64,000 nt of DNA, taken from contig URLM01000005.1 in NCBI GenBank assembly GCA_900548775.1, positions 1 through 64,000 on the forward strand, written 5' to 3'. This stretch comes from an uncultured Olsenella sp. (lineage in GTDB: Bacteria > Actinomycetota > Coriobacteriia > Coriobacteriales > Atopobiaceae). The notes below the pieces were generated by a model. That model did not search any database, was not told where the DNA came from, and saw nothing but the letters and a program-made list of their open reading frames with translations. Made by a program: the position numbers and the translations under genes. The first letter of the stretch is position 1; every line of letters starts with the position of its first letter. Shown one piece after another: positions 9,965 through 17,133 of this stretch.

Positions 9965-10770
9965 CAGCTGAACCTCCCTGAGAGGTATTCCTTTGTACGG
10001 GTCTCGCGCGGGTTCGAGAAGAGCTCCGCCGTGGGGGCCTCCTCGATGAGCTGGCCCAGGTAGAAGAAGGCGGTCTTGTCGGCCACGCGCGTTGCCTGCT
10101 GCATGTTGTGGGTCACGACCACGACGGTGTGGTCTCGCGAGAGCTCGACCATGAGCTCCTCCACCATTGAGGTCGAGATGGGGTCGAGGGCGCTCGTGGG
10201 CTCGTCCATGAGGAGGACGTCTGGGCTGGTGGCCAGGGCGCGCGCTATGCAGAGACGCTGCTGCTGGCCGCCGGAGAGGCCAAGGCCGCTCTGGTTGAGC
10301 TTGTCCTTCACCTCGTCCCAGAGTGCCGCGCGGGTGAGGCAGCGCTCCACGATCTCGTCGGCCTCGTCGCGGGAGAGGCGCTTCATACGCGCAGGGCCAT
10401 AGAGTATGTTCTCCCGGATGCTCATGGGGAACGGGTTGGGGTGCTGGAAGACCATGCCCACGTGTACGCGAAGGGCGTTGGCGTCGGTCTTGAAGACGTC
10501 CGCGCCCTTGAACTCGACGAGCCCCTCGGTGCGCACCCCCTCTACGAAGTCGCACATCCTGTTGAAGGTGCGCAGGAGGGTCGACTTGCCGCAGCCCGAA
10601 GGCCCAGTGAAGGCCGTCGCGCGGTGCTCGGGGATGTCAAGCGAGATGGCCTTGAGCGCCTGGAAATTGGTGTACCAGAGGTTGAAGTGCTTCACGGAGA
10701 TGACGGGGGGCACATCCGTCACGCTCCTGTGCTGCGTCTGCGTGAACTCTTTCTCCATCATCAGCTCCAT
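9964..10770 (-). CDS. pstB: Phosphate ABC transporter ATPase PstB, downstream copy
   Basis: Energises phosphate import on the cytoplasmic side of PstCA. Walker A is GPSGCGKST, the signature is GLSGGQQQRLCIARAL and Walker B ends LLMDEPTSALD; THNMQQATR holds the switch histidine. The ATG at 10770 overlaps the TAA of the other pstB (TAATG); starts four or five codons later, better spaced after GGAG, are also possible. It resembles the neighbouring PstB in motif layout but not closely overall, so this is an old tandem pair rather than a fresh duplication. Confidence 0.92.
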   Translation of the reverse strand: MELMMEKEFTQTQHRSVTDVPPVISVKHFNLWYTNFQALKAISLDIPEHRATAFTGPSGCGKSTLLRTFNRMCDFVEGVRTEGLVEFKGADVFKTDANALRVHVGMVFQHPNPFPMSIRENILYGPARMKRLSRDEADEIVERCLTRAALWDEVKDKLNQSGLGLSGGQQQRLCIARALATSPDVLLMDEPTSALDPISTSMVEELMVELSRDHTVVVVTHNMQQATRVADKTAFFYLGQLIEEAPTAELFSNPRETRTKEYLSGRFS

Positions 10771-11573
10771 TAGCCAAAGCGCCCGGACAGGTAGTCGGCG
10801 AGCCGCTGGTCCTTTGGCGCCGAGAAGATCTGCTTGGTCGTCCCCGTCTCGACCATGTTGCCCACGTAGAAGAACGCGGTTCGGTCGGAGACGCGCGTGG
10901 CCTGCTCCATGTTGTGCGTCACGATGATGCAGCAGATGCCCGTCTGGGCGATGGACCTGATGGTCTCCTCGATGGAGTACGTCGAGATGGGATCGAGCGC
11001 CGAGCAGGGCTCGTCGAAGAGGACCACGTCGGGCTTCATGGCGAGCGTCCTTGCGATACACAGGCGCTGCTGCTGGCCACCCGAGAGGCCAAACCCGCTC
11101 TGGTTGAGCTTGTCCTTCACCTCGTCCCACAGGGCCGCCTGCCTGAGTGACGTCTCCACCAGCTCGTCTGCCTCCTCGCGGCTGTTGATGCGCCCGTGGC
11201 GCTTGGGCGCGAAGAGGATGTTCTCGCGGATGGACTTCCTGAAGGGCGTGGGCTGCTGGAACACCATGCCTATGGACTTGCGGAGCTCGAAGAGGTTCTC
11301 GTTCGGCGTGTTCACGTCATGGTTGTGATAGTTGATCTCGCCCTCGACCACGCAGCGCGGAATCTCGCGGTTCATGAGGTTGAGGCAGCGCAGGTAGGTC
11401 GACTTGCCGCAGCCCGAGGGGCCAATGAGTGCCGTGACCGTGCCGGCGCCAAAGGAGAGCGACGTGGAATGCAGCGCCTCGTGGGTGTAGTCGTACTTGA
11501 CCGTCACGTCCTTGGTCGAAAGCAGGGCCGTGCCCTCGCCAGTGGTGGGTGTCATCTTCTCGTCCCCCATCAT
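10770..11573 (-). CDS. pstB: Phosphate ABC transporter ATPase PstB, upstream copy
   Basis: Second PstB-type ATPase of the same operon. Walker A GPSGCGKST, signature GFGLSGGQQQRLCIART, and Walker B VVLFDEPCSALD, where the usual Thr-Ser of the D-loop region is Cys-Ser. It has the PstB-specific PTPFRKSIRENI and THNMEQATR segments. The ATG overlaps the pstA stop (ATGA). Whether the two ATPases pair as a heterodimer or replace one another cannot be told from sequence; both keep all catalytic residues. Confidence 0.92.
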   Translation of the reverse strand: MMGDEKMTPTTGEGTALLSTKDVTVKYDYTHEALHSTSLSFGAGTVTALIGPSGCGKSTYLRCLNLMNREIPRCVVEGEINYHNHDVNTPNENLFELRKSIGMVFQQPTPFRKSIRENILFAPKRHGRINSREEADELVETSLRQAALWDEVKDKLNQSGFGLSGGQQQRLCIARTLAMKPDVVLFDEPCSALDPISTYSIEETIRSIAQTGICCIIVTHNMEQATRVSDRTAFFYVGNMVETGTTKQIFSAPKDQRLADYLSGRFG

Positions 11574-12517
11574 TCGCTCGTCATCTTCTTGGCAAGCGCC
11601 TTGCCCAGGACGCGTGCGAGGAGGTTGAAGAGCAGAACGCAGATGATGAGGACGGCTGCGGTGCCCCACACGATCTCGTCGTTGCCGGGCGTGGGCTCCA
11701 TCTTGAGCTTCCAGATGTGGACGGCCAGTGTCTCGGCGGGCCTGAAGATGTTCCAGGGGTTACGCGGACTCGAAAGGTTCACGCTTGCGAAGTTGATATT
11801 CACGGCTGCGGAACCGGAAGTGAATATCAGTGCCGCCGCCTCGCCAAAGACGCGTCCGGCCGAGATCACGACGCCGGTCACGATCGCAGGCATGGCTGCG
11901 GGGAGCAGAACGTGGCGCGTGGTCTCCCAGCGGGTGAGACCCATGGCGAGAGCGGCGTCACGCTGGGAGCGGGGAACGTCCTGGAGCGCCTGCTGGATCA
12001 CGCGGACGAGGATGGGAATGTTGAACATCGTGAGCGCCATGGCACCCGCGATGATCGAGATGCCCCAGCCAAGCGTGACCACAAAGAAAAGCGAGCCGAA
12101 CATGCCCACGACGATTGAGGGAAGGCTCGAGAGGGTCTCGATGGCCGTGCTCGCTGCCTTGGTCACCCAGTTGTCAGGGGCGTACTCCACGAGGAAGATG
12201 GCTGCGCCGAGCGAGATGGGCACGCTGATGAGCAGCGTGATGATGAGCATGTAGAACGAGTCGAAGATCTCGGACGAGATGCCGGGGTTCTCGTCCGCCA
12301 GAGGCGACGTGGTGAGAAAGCCCGGCGAGAGGGCCTTGCCCAGGCCCTTGAAGAGGATGAACCCCACGAGGGAGGCAAGGAGGAGCAGGACGAAGGCAAC
12401 GATAACGGTGAGAACGCCCGTCGCCACGCGATCCTGCCGGCCAATCTTCCTGACGTGCTCGTCGAGGTCCACGCCAAGGTCGTTGTCGGCCTGCTTTGCA
12501 GTAGCTTCGCTAGCCAC
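11570..12517 (-). CDS. pstA: Phosphate ABC transporter permease PstA
   Basis: Integral membrane subunit of the phosphate importer, 315 residues with six predicted hydrophobic segments; the first is preceded by a charged N-terminal stretch of about 35 residues. The cytoplasmic EAA-type loop reads ALAMGLTRWETTRHVLLPAA, the site that docks PstB. The GTG start at 12515-12517 overlaps the pstC stop by eight bases and lies after GGGGGCGAAG. Belongs to the pst operon. Confidence 0.93.
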   Translation of the reverse strand: MASEATAKQADNDLGVDLDEHVRKIGRQDRVATGVLTVIVAFVLLLLASLVGFILFKGLGKALSPGFLTTSPLADENPGISSEIFDSFYMLIITLLISVPISLGAAIFLVEYAPDNWVTKAASTAIETLSSLPSIVVGMFGSLFFVVTLGWGISIIAGAMALTMFNIPILVRVIQQALQDVPRSQRDAALAMGLTRWETTRHVLLPAAMPAIVTGVVISAGRVFGEAAALIFTSGSAAVNINFASVNLSSPRNPWNIFRPAETLAVHIWKLKMEPTPGNDEIVWGTAAVLIICVLLFNLLARVLGKALAKKMTSE

Positions 12518-13412
12518 GGTTCTTCGCCCCCTTGGCACCGATGAGGTGGATGACGAGGATGAAAATCAGGGACATGCCCATGAGGAGAAGGCCGAGGGCC
12601 CAGAGGGCATGGTACTGAATGGAGCCCGTGGTGGCGTTCGAGAAGCCCGAGGTGAGGGCCGTGGTGAGCGTCGCCGCAGGAGAGAGGAGCCCGGCGGGCA
12701 TGACCTTCTCGACGCCGCCGATGACCATCTGCACGGCAAGCGCCTCGCCAAAGGCGCGGGTCATGCCGAGGATGACCGCCGTCATGAGCGAGGGCATGGC
12801 GCTCTTGAGAACCACGTGCCAGACCGTCTGCCAGCGCGTGCAGCCAAGGGCGTAGGAACCCTCGCGATACTCCCTGGGAACGGCCGTGAGGCCGTCGATC
12901 GAGAGCGTGGTGACTGTGGGGAGAATCATCACGGCAAGCACGATCCCGCCGGAGAGGATGCCCGCACCGGTACCCGCCGCCTCGCCAAAGATGGCGCGCA
13001 TGGCGGCGTTCACCACCGTGAGGCCGATGAGGCCGTAGACGACGGACGGAATGCCCATGAGGAGCTCGACCAGGGGCTGAAAGACGCGGCGACCGAAGCC
13101 CGGCTGGACCTCCACCACGAAGATGGCGCTGCCGAGCGCGATGGAAAGCGTGAAGAGCGTCGCCAGGAGCATGACGCCGAAGGAGGTTACGATCAGCGGG
13201 AGCGCGCCGTAGACGCCATCGGAGGGAACCCAGCTGGTGCCCGTGATGAACGACAGGAAGCTGATGCCGTCGACGAAGAACGCTGAGAGCCCCTGCTGGG
13301 CGACCATGAAGATGAGCGTGACCACGACGAGGGCGACGAGCGCCACGCACGCGCCGGTGAGGGTGAGTCCCACCCCCTCGAGCCGCTTCTTCGGCATGAG
13401 GCGTTTAGCCAT
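12510..13412 (-). CDS. pstC: Phosphate ABC transporter permease PstC
   Basis: Partner permease of PstA, 300 residues, six hydrophobic segments, with a large periplasmic loop after the first (FFVDGISFLSFITGTSW) and the EAA loop ALGCTRWQTVWHVVLKSA. The ATG at 13410-13412 follows AGAAAGG. It begins 75 bases after pstS, separated by a strong hairpin at 13440-13469. Confidence 0.93.
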   Translation of the reverse strand: MAKRLMPKKRLEGVGLTLTGACVALVALVVVTLIFMVAQQGLSAFFVDGISFLSFITGTSWVPSDGVYGALPLIVTSFGVMLLATLFTLSIALGSAIFVVEVQPGFGRRVFQPLVELLMGIPSVVYGLIGLTVVNAAMRAIFGEAAGTGAGILSGGIVLAVMILPTVTTLSIDGLTAVPREYREGSYALGCTRWQTVWHVVLKSAMPSLMTAVILGMTRAFGEALAVQMVIGGVEKVMPAGLLSPAATLTTALTSGFSNATTGSIQYHALWALGLLLMGMSLIFILVIHLIGAKGAKNRG

Positions 13413-13439
13413 GTGTAGCCTTTCTACCTGTACAGACAA

Positions 13440-13469
13440 GGGGCATCCGCGCACAAGCGCGGACGCCCC
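13440..13469 (-). other. Intercistronic hairpin between pstS and pstC
   Basis: GGGGC-ATCCGCGC at 13440 pairs with GCGCGGA-CGCCCC ending 13469 around an ACAA loop, with a single internal mismatch. On the transcribed strand it is followed by TTGTCTG rather than a U-tract, so partial termination or 3'-end protection of pstS mRNA is more likely than full termination. Such structures let the binding protein be made in excess over the permeases. Confidence 0.6.
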
Positions 13470-13487
13470 ACCGGTTTTGCCCTGAAG

Positions 13488-14432
13488 TTACGCGTTGGAG
13501 ATGGTGCCCGAGGCGTCCTTCTTGACCTTCATGTCGCTGGCAGGAATGAAGCCCTGCTCCTCGACCATGCTGCCCTGGACCTCGTCGGACATCATGTAGT
13601 CAATGAACGCCTGGGTGACCTCGTCGGCGTCCTTGGTGTACATGTGCTCGTACGCCCAGATCTTGAAGGTGCCGTTGCAGACGTTCTCCGCCTTGGCCTC
13701 GACGCCGTCGACCTTGAGGGCCTTGAACTTGGTGTCGTCGAAGTACGAGAAGGCCAGGTACGAGATTGCGCCGTCGGTCTGCTGAATCTTCTCGACGACG
13801 GTACCCGAGGAGTCCTCCTCTGCGACGGGGGCAAAGGAGTCGGGGGCCTTCTCGCCAGCGAGAACTGCCGCCTCGAAGGTGGCGCGGGTGCCGGAGCCCG
13901 CCTTGCGCTCGATGACCTGGATCTTGCCAGCGGTGCCGCCGACCTCGGACCAGTCGGTGATCTGGCCGGTAAAGATGCCCTTGAGCTGGTCGGTGGTGAG
14001 GTTGTCAACGTCAACCTTGGAGTTCACGATGGGGCCCATGCCTACCACGCACACGGTGTTGTCGGTGAGCGCCTTGGCGTCTGCGGCGTCGAGCTTCTCC
14101 TCGGCAAAGACGTCTGAGCGGCCGATCTGCGCCTTGCCGTCACGGACGTCAGAGAGGCCCTGGCCGGAGCCGCCACCGGTGATGGCGATGGTCACGTCGG
14201 GGTTCTCGTCCTCGAACTTCTTGGCGGCCGCCTCGACCAGCGGCTGGAAGGAGGTTGCGCCGGAGCAGTTCACCGTGCCGGAGAGCGCCTTCGCGCTGGA
14301 GCCGGAGGCGGCGGAGTCGGAGCTGCTGGAGCTGTTTGAGCCGCCGCAGCCGACGAGTCCCAGGCCGGCGAGGGCAACGGCAGTGCCGCCTGCAAGCGAG
14401 AGGAAAGAACGACGAGAGAGACTATCGGACAT
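13488..14432 (-). CDS. pstS: Phosphate-binding lipoprotein PstS
   Basis: Extracellular phosphate receptor of the Pst system, 314 residues. The N-terminus has a twin-arginine-like motif SRRSFLSLAGG (residues 6-16) and a lipobox LVGC with the lipidated cysteine at 29, then a serine-rich linker. Motifs GGGSGQGLSDV and KAGSGTRATFE match the phosphate-contact loops of PstS. The ATG at 14430-14432 lies behind AGGAGA with good spacing; longer in-frame starts lack a signal sequence at the N-terminus. First gene of the operon. Confidence 0.93.
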   Translation of the reverse strand: MSDSLSRRSFLSLAGGTAVALAGLGLVGCGGSNSSSSSDSAASGSSAKALSGTVNCSGATSFQPLVEAAAKKFEDENPDVTIAITGGGSGQGLSDVRDGKAQIGRSDVFAEEKLDAADAKALTDNTVCVVGMGPIVNSKVDVDNLTTDQLKGIFTGQITDWSEVGGTAGKIQVIERKAGSGTRATFEAAVLAGEKAPDSFAPVAEEDSSGTVVEKIQQTDGAISYLAFSYFDDTKFKALKVDGVEAKAENVCNGTFKIWAYEHMYTKDADEVTQAFIDYMMSDEVQGSMVEEQGFIPASDMKVKKDASGTISNA

Positions 14433-14536
14433 GCTTCTCCTTCCAGAGGGTGTGACCGCGCCGCCAATCCCCCGGCGGGTCTTGTCAATTTGCATGCTAT
14501 GGGCTCGCTCGCCTCTCCCCTCCCTCGTTTGTAAGG

Positions 14537-14639
14537 CATTACGACACCCTGACCGCACATTACGATGGGCTTACATTTGGTGCGCCGAAATGTAATGGAT
14601 TTGTATTTCCCCAGGTAGACAAGGCGTCTCTATGTAATG
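14537..14639 (-). promoter_or_regulatory. Candidate Pho-type control region upstream of pstS
   Basis: CATTACGA occurs at 14537-14544 and 14558-14565, exactly 21 bases apart. Its close relative ATGTAATG (CATTACAT on the other strand) occurs at 14590-14597 and 14632-14639, 42 bases apart. A dyad TTACATTT/AAATGTAA spans 14571-14595. Repeats phased by two helical turns fit a dimeric OmpR-family regulator such as the one encoded in this operon. The site assignment is inferred; the remaining bases up to 14694 show nothing else recognisable. Confidence 0.5.
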
Positions 14640-14694
14640 CGCCTCGAACGGCCCCGTCCTGGACGCTCCACAGGAGCATATGTGGTCATTTGTT

Positions 14695-14730
14695 AAGTAC
14701 CTTGACACTATTTTGCTAGGTACTTAGGAT
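14695..14730 (+). promoter_or_regulatory. marR promoter with overlapping inverted-repeat operator
   Basis: TTGACA at 14702-14707 and TAGGAT at 14725-14730 are separated by exactly 17 bases, a good sigma70-type promoter. AAGTACCT (14695-14702) and AGGTACTT (14718-14725) are perfect inverted arms 15 bases apart, overlapping the start of the -35 and the edge of the -10. A MarR dimer bound here would block RNA polymerase, so autorepression of the marR-exporter operon is likely. Confidence 0.75.
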
Positions 14731-14848
14731 TTTTTCGGAATCAGTGGGAAGCGCATCAATGTAAGGAGAGATTGCCACGCAAGAGATTCAGCAAACCGGA
14801 AGGTGCCGCCCCCCGATGGAGCACAGCGCTTCCAGGGAGGCTCGCATC

Positions 14849-15262
14849 ATGAGGGACCTTGGCTACTTCGGCCACTTCCTCCACCTGCACGCAGGAGGCC
14901 GCAGCGGAAAGCAGCACATGCTCGAGCGGATCTTGGACGAGGGGGGCACCGTGGGCCAGCGGGAGCTGCAGGACACCGTCCCCATAAGCTCCGCCGCCCT
15001 TTCCGAGGTCCTCGCAAAGCTCGAGTCCGAGGGGCTCGTCACCCGCACGCGGTCCCAGAGCGACAAGCGCCAGCTTGACGTCTCCCTCACGGAAGACGGC
15101 CAGGCGGAGGCCAAGCTATGCGCCGAGAAGCGCACCAAGTTCGAGGAGGTTGCCTTCTCGGTCCTTTCCGAGGAGGAGAGGACGCAGCTCCTTGAAGTCC
15201 TCGACCGGCTCATGGGGCACTGGCAGAAAATCGAGGAGGAAGACAGGACGGTGGATAAATGA
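14849..15262 (+). CDS. MarR-family transcriptional regulator
   Basis: A winged-helix repressor of about 137 residues. The helix-turn-helix and wing read ISSAALSEVLAKLESEGLV and RTRSQSDKRQLDVSLTEDG, the classic MarR DNA-binding segment. The ATG at 14849 has AGGGAGG eight bases upstream; an ATG 11 codons earlier (14816) is possible but has a distant ribosome site. Its stop overlaps the ATG of the first exporter gene, and an inverted repeat overlaps its promoter, so it probably represses its own operon until a ligand, perhaps an exported compound, binds. Confidence 0.88.
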   Translation: MRDLGYFGHFLHLHAGGRSGKQHMLERILDEGGTVGQRELQDTVPISSAALSEVLAKLESEGLVTRTRSQSDKRQLDVSLTEDGQAEAKLCAEKRTKFEEVAFSVLSEEERTQLLEVLDRLMGHWQKIEEEDRTVDK

Positions 15263-17133
15263 GCATACGCAAGAAGCTGAGAAAGACATTGGAGGCAGGC
15301 GAGCAATCCTCGCTTCCCCAGTACGGGCTCAAGGAGATCATCTCGACGCTTGCTGGGTCGCTGAGGGAGTTTGGCAAGCCCGCCTGGGCGACGCCGTTTC
15401 TCGTCACCGGGGAGGTTGTGCTTGAGTGCGCAATCCCATTCGTGACGGCACAGCTCATCGATGCCCTCGCGCTTGGGGGCGGCGTCTCCGCAATCGCCGG
15501 GCACGCGGCGGTGCTCATCGTCATGGCACTCGCCTCGCTCGCCTTTGGAACCGCAGCCGGCGTCACCTGCTCGATTGCAGCCACTGGCCTTGCCAAGAAC
15601 CTCAGGCACGACGTGTTCCACAAGATCCAGGGGTTCTCGTTCTCCAACATCGACCGGTTCTCCACAAGCTCGCTCGTGACCCGACTCACGACCGACGTCA
15701 CCAACGTCCAGCAGGCGTACATGATGATCATCCGCATGGCGATCCGCTGCCCGCTCATGGCGATCTTCTCCATCGTGATGGCGTTCGTCTCGGGCGGCCC
15801 AATGGCCGTGATCTACGTGATCGTCGCCTTCGTCCTTGGCTGGGGCATCTTCAAGATCGCCCTCACCGTGATGCCCATCTTCCGACGCATCTTCAGGAAG
15901 TACGACCGCCTGAACGACTCTGTGGAGGAGAACGTCCAGGGCATTCGCGTGGTGAAGTCCTACGTCCGCGAGGACCACGAGAAGGATAAGTTCAACGAGG
16001 CTTCCGGCACCCTCTACCACGACTTTGTCCACGTCGAGCGCATCCTGGCATGGAACCAGCCCCTCATGACACTGGCAATCGACGTCATCTACACCTTCGT
16101 CATCTTCTTCGGGTCCCAGGCGATCGTGTCCAGCCAGGGCCAGCTCATGGGCGTGGGACAGCTCTCCGCGCTCATCACCTACGGCTTCTCGATGCTCATC
16201 AGCCTCATGATGCTCTCGATGGTCTTCGTGATGATTACGATGGCAGACGAGTCCGCGCGGCGCATCTGCCAGGTCCTGCGCGAGGAGCCCGACCTCAAGA
16301 ACCCCGAGAACCCCGTGACGCAAGTCTCCGACGGCTCCATCGACTTTGACCACGTGAGCTTCGAGTACTCGGCCAAGGCAGACCGCATGGCGCTTGACGA
16401 CATCGACCTGCACATCAAGAGCGGCGAGGTCGTCGGCATCATCGGCGGCACGGGCTCCTCGAAGTCCACGCTCGTTCAGCTCATCTGCCGACTCTACGAC
16501 GCAACCAAGGGAACCGTGCGCGTTGGCGGCCGAGACGTGCGCGAGTACGACCTTGACACCCTCCGCAACGAGGTGGCGGTCGTGCTCCAGCGAAACGTCC
16601 TCTTCTCAGGCACCATCAAGGACAACCTCCGCTGGGGCAACCCCAACGCAACCGACGAGCAGATGCTCGAGGCCTGCAAGCTCGCGCAGGCAGACGAGTT
16701 CGTCCAGCAGTTCCCCAAGAAGTACGACACCTACATCGAGCAGGGCGGCACCAACGTCTCGGGCGGCCAGAAGCAGCGCCTCTGCATCGCCCGCGCCCTG
16801 CTCAAGAACCCAAAGATCTTGATCCTCGACGACTCCACGAGCGCCGTGGACACCAAGACCGACCGCCTCATCCGCGAGGGGTTCAAGAGCTTCATCCCCG
16901 AGACCACCAAGATTCTCATTGCCCAGCGCACCAGCTCGGTGGAGGACGCCGACCGCATCGTGGTCATGCGCGACGGGCGCATCGATGCCGTGGGCACGCA
17001 CGAGGAGCTGCTGAGAAGCAACGACATCTACCGCGAGACGTACACCACGCAGAACAAGCAGTCGCACGACGAGGCCATGGAGACCATCTCCAAGGAAGCT
17101 GTCGAGCCCGAGAGGGAGGCGAACAATGAGTAG
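15259..17133 (+). CDS. Heterodimeric ABC exporter, subunit with degenerate ATP site
   Basis: A fused membrane-ATPase half-transporter of 624 residues: membrane domain to about residue 330, ATPase domain from about 360. Walker A is GGTGSSKST (396-404), signature VSGGQKQR (500-507), and Walker B ILILDD has Asp525 where an active site has Glu, so this half probably carries the non-hydrolysing site seen in heterodimeric multidrug exporters. The start overlaps marR by four bases. Substrate unknown; context (MarR) suggests drug or toxic-metabolite efflux. Confidence 0.88.
   Translation: MSIRKKLRKTLEAGEQSSLPQYGLKEIISTLAGSLREFGKPAWATPFLVTGEVVLECAIPFVTAQLIDALALGGGVSAIAGHAAVLIVMALASLAFGTAAGVTCSIAATGLAKNLRHDVFHKIQGFSFSNIDRFSTSSLVTRLTTDVTNVQQAYMMIIRMAIRCPLMAIFSIVMAFVSGGPMAVIYVIVAFVLGWGIFKIALTVMPIFRRIFRKYDRLNDSVEENVQGIRVVKSYVREDHEKDKFNEASGTLYHDFVHVERILAWNQPLMTLAIDVIYTFVIFFGSQAIVSSQGQLMGVGQLSALITYGFSMLISLMMLSMVFVMITMADESARRICQVLREEPDLKNPENPVTQVSDGSIDFDHVSFEYSAKADRMALDDIDLHIKSGEVVGIIGGTGSSKSTLVQLICRLYDATKGTVRVGGRDVREYDLDTLRNEVAVVLQRNVLFSGTIKDNLRWGNPNATDEQMLEACKLAQADEFVQQFPKKYDTYIEQGGTNVSGGQKQRLCIARALLKNPKILILDDSTSAVDTKTDRLIREGFKSFIPETTKILIAQRTSSVEDADRIVVMRDGRIDAVGTHEELLRSNDIYRETYTTQNKQSHDEAMETISKEAVEPEREANNE

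Noticed and set aside
9964..10555. Fused frames joining PstB or PhoU with extra N-terminal sequence
   Set aside because: The added parts are out-of-frame readings of the overlapping upstream genes; four-base overlaps give natural starts instead.
14863..16413. 516-codon minus-strand frame
   Set aside because: Antisense to marR and the first exporter subunit, both of which have clear family motifs.
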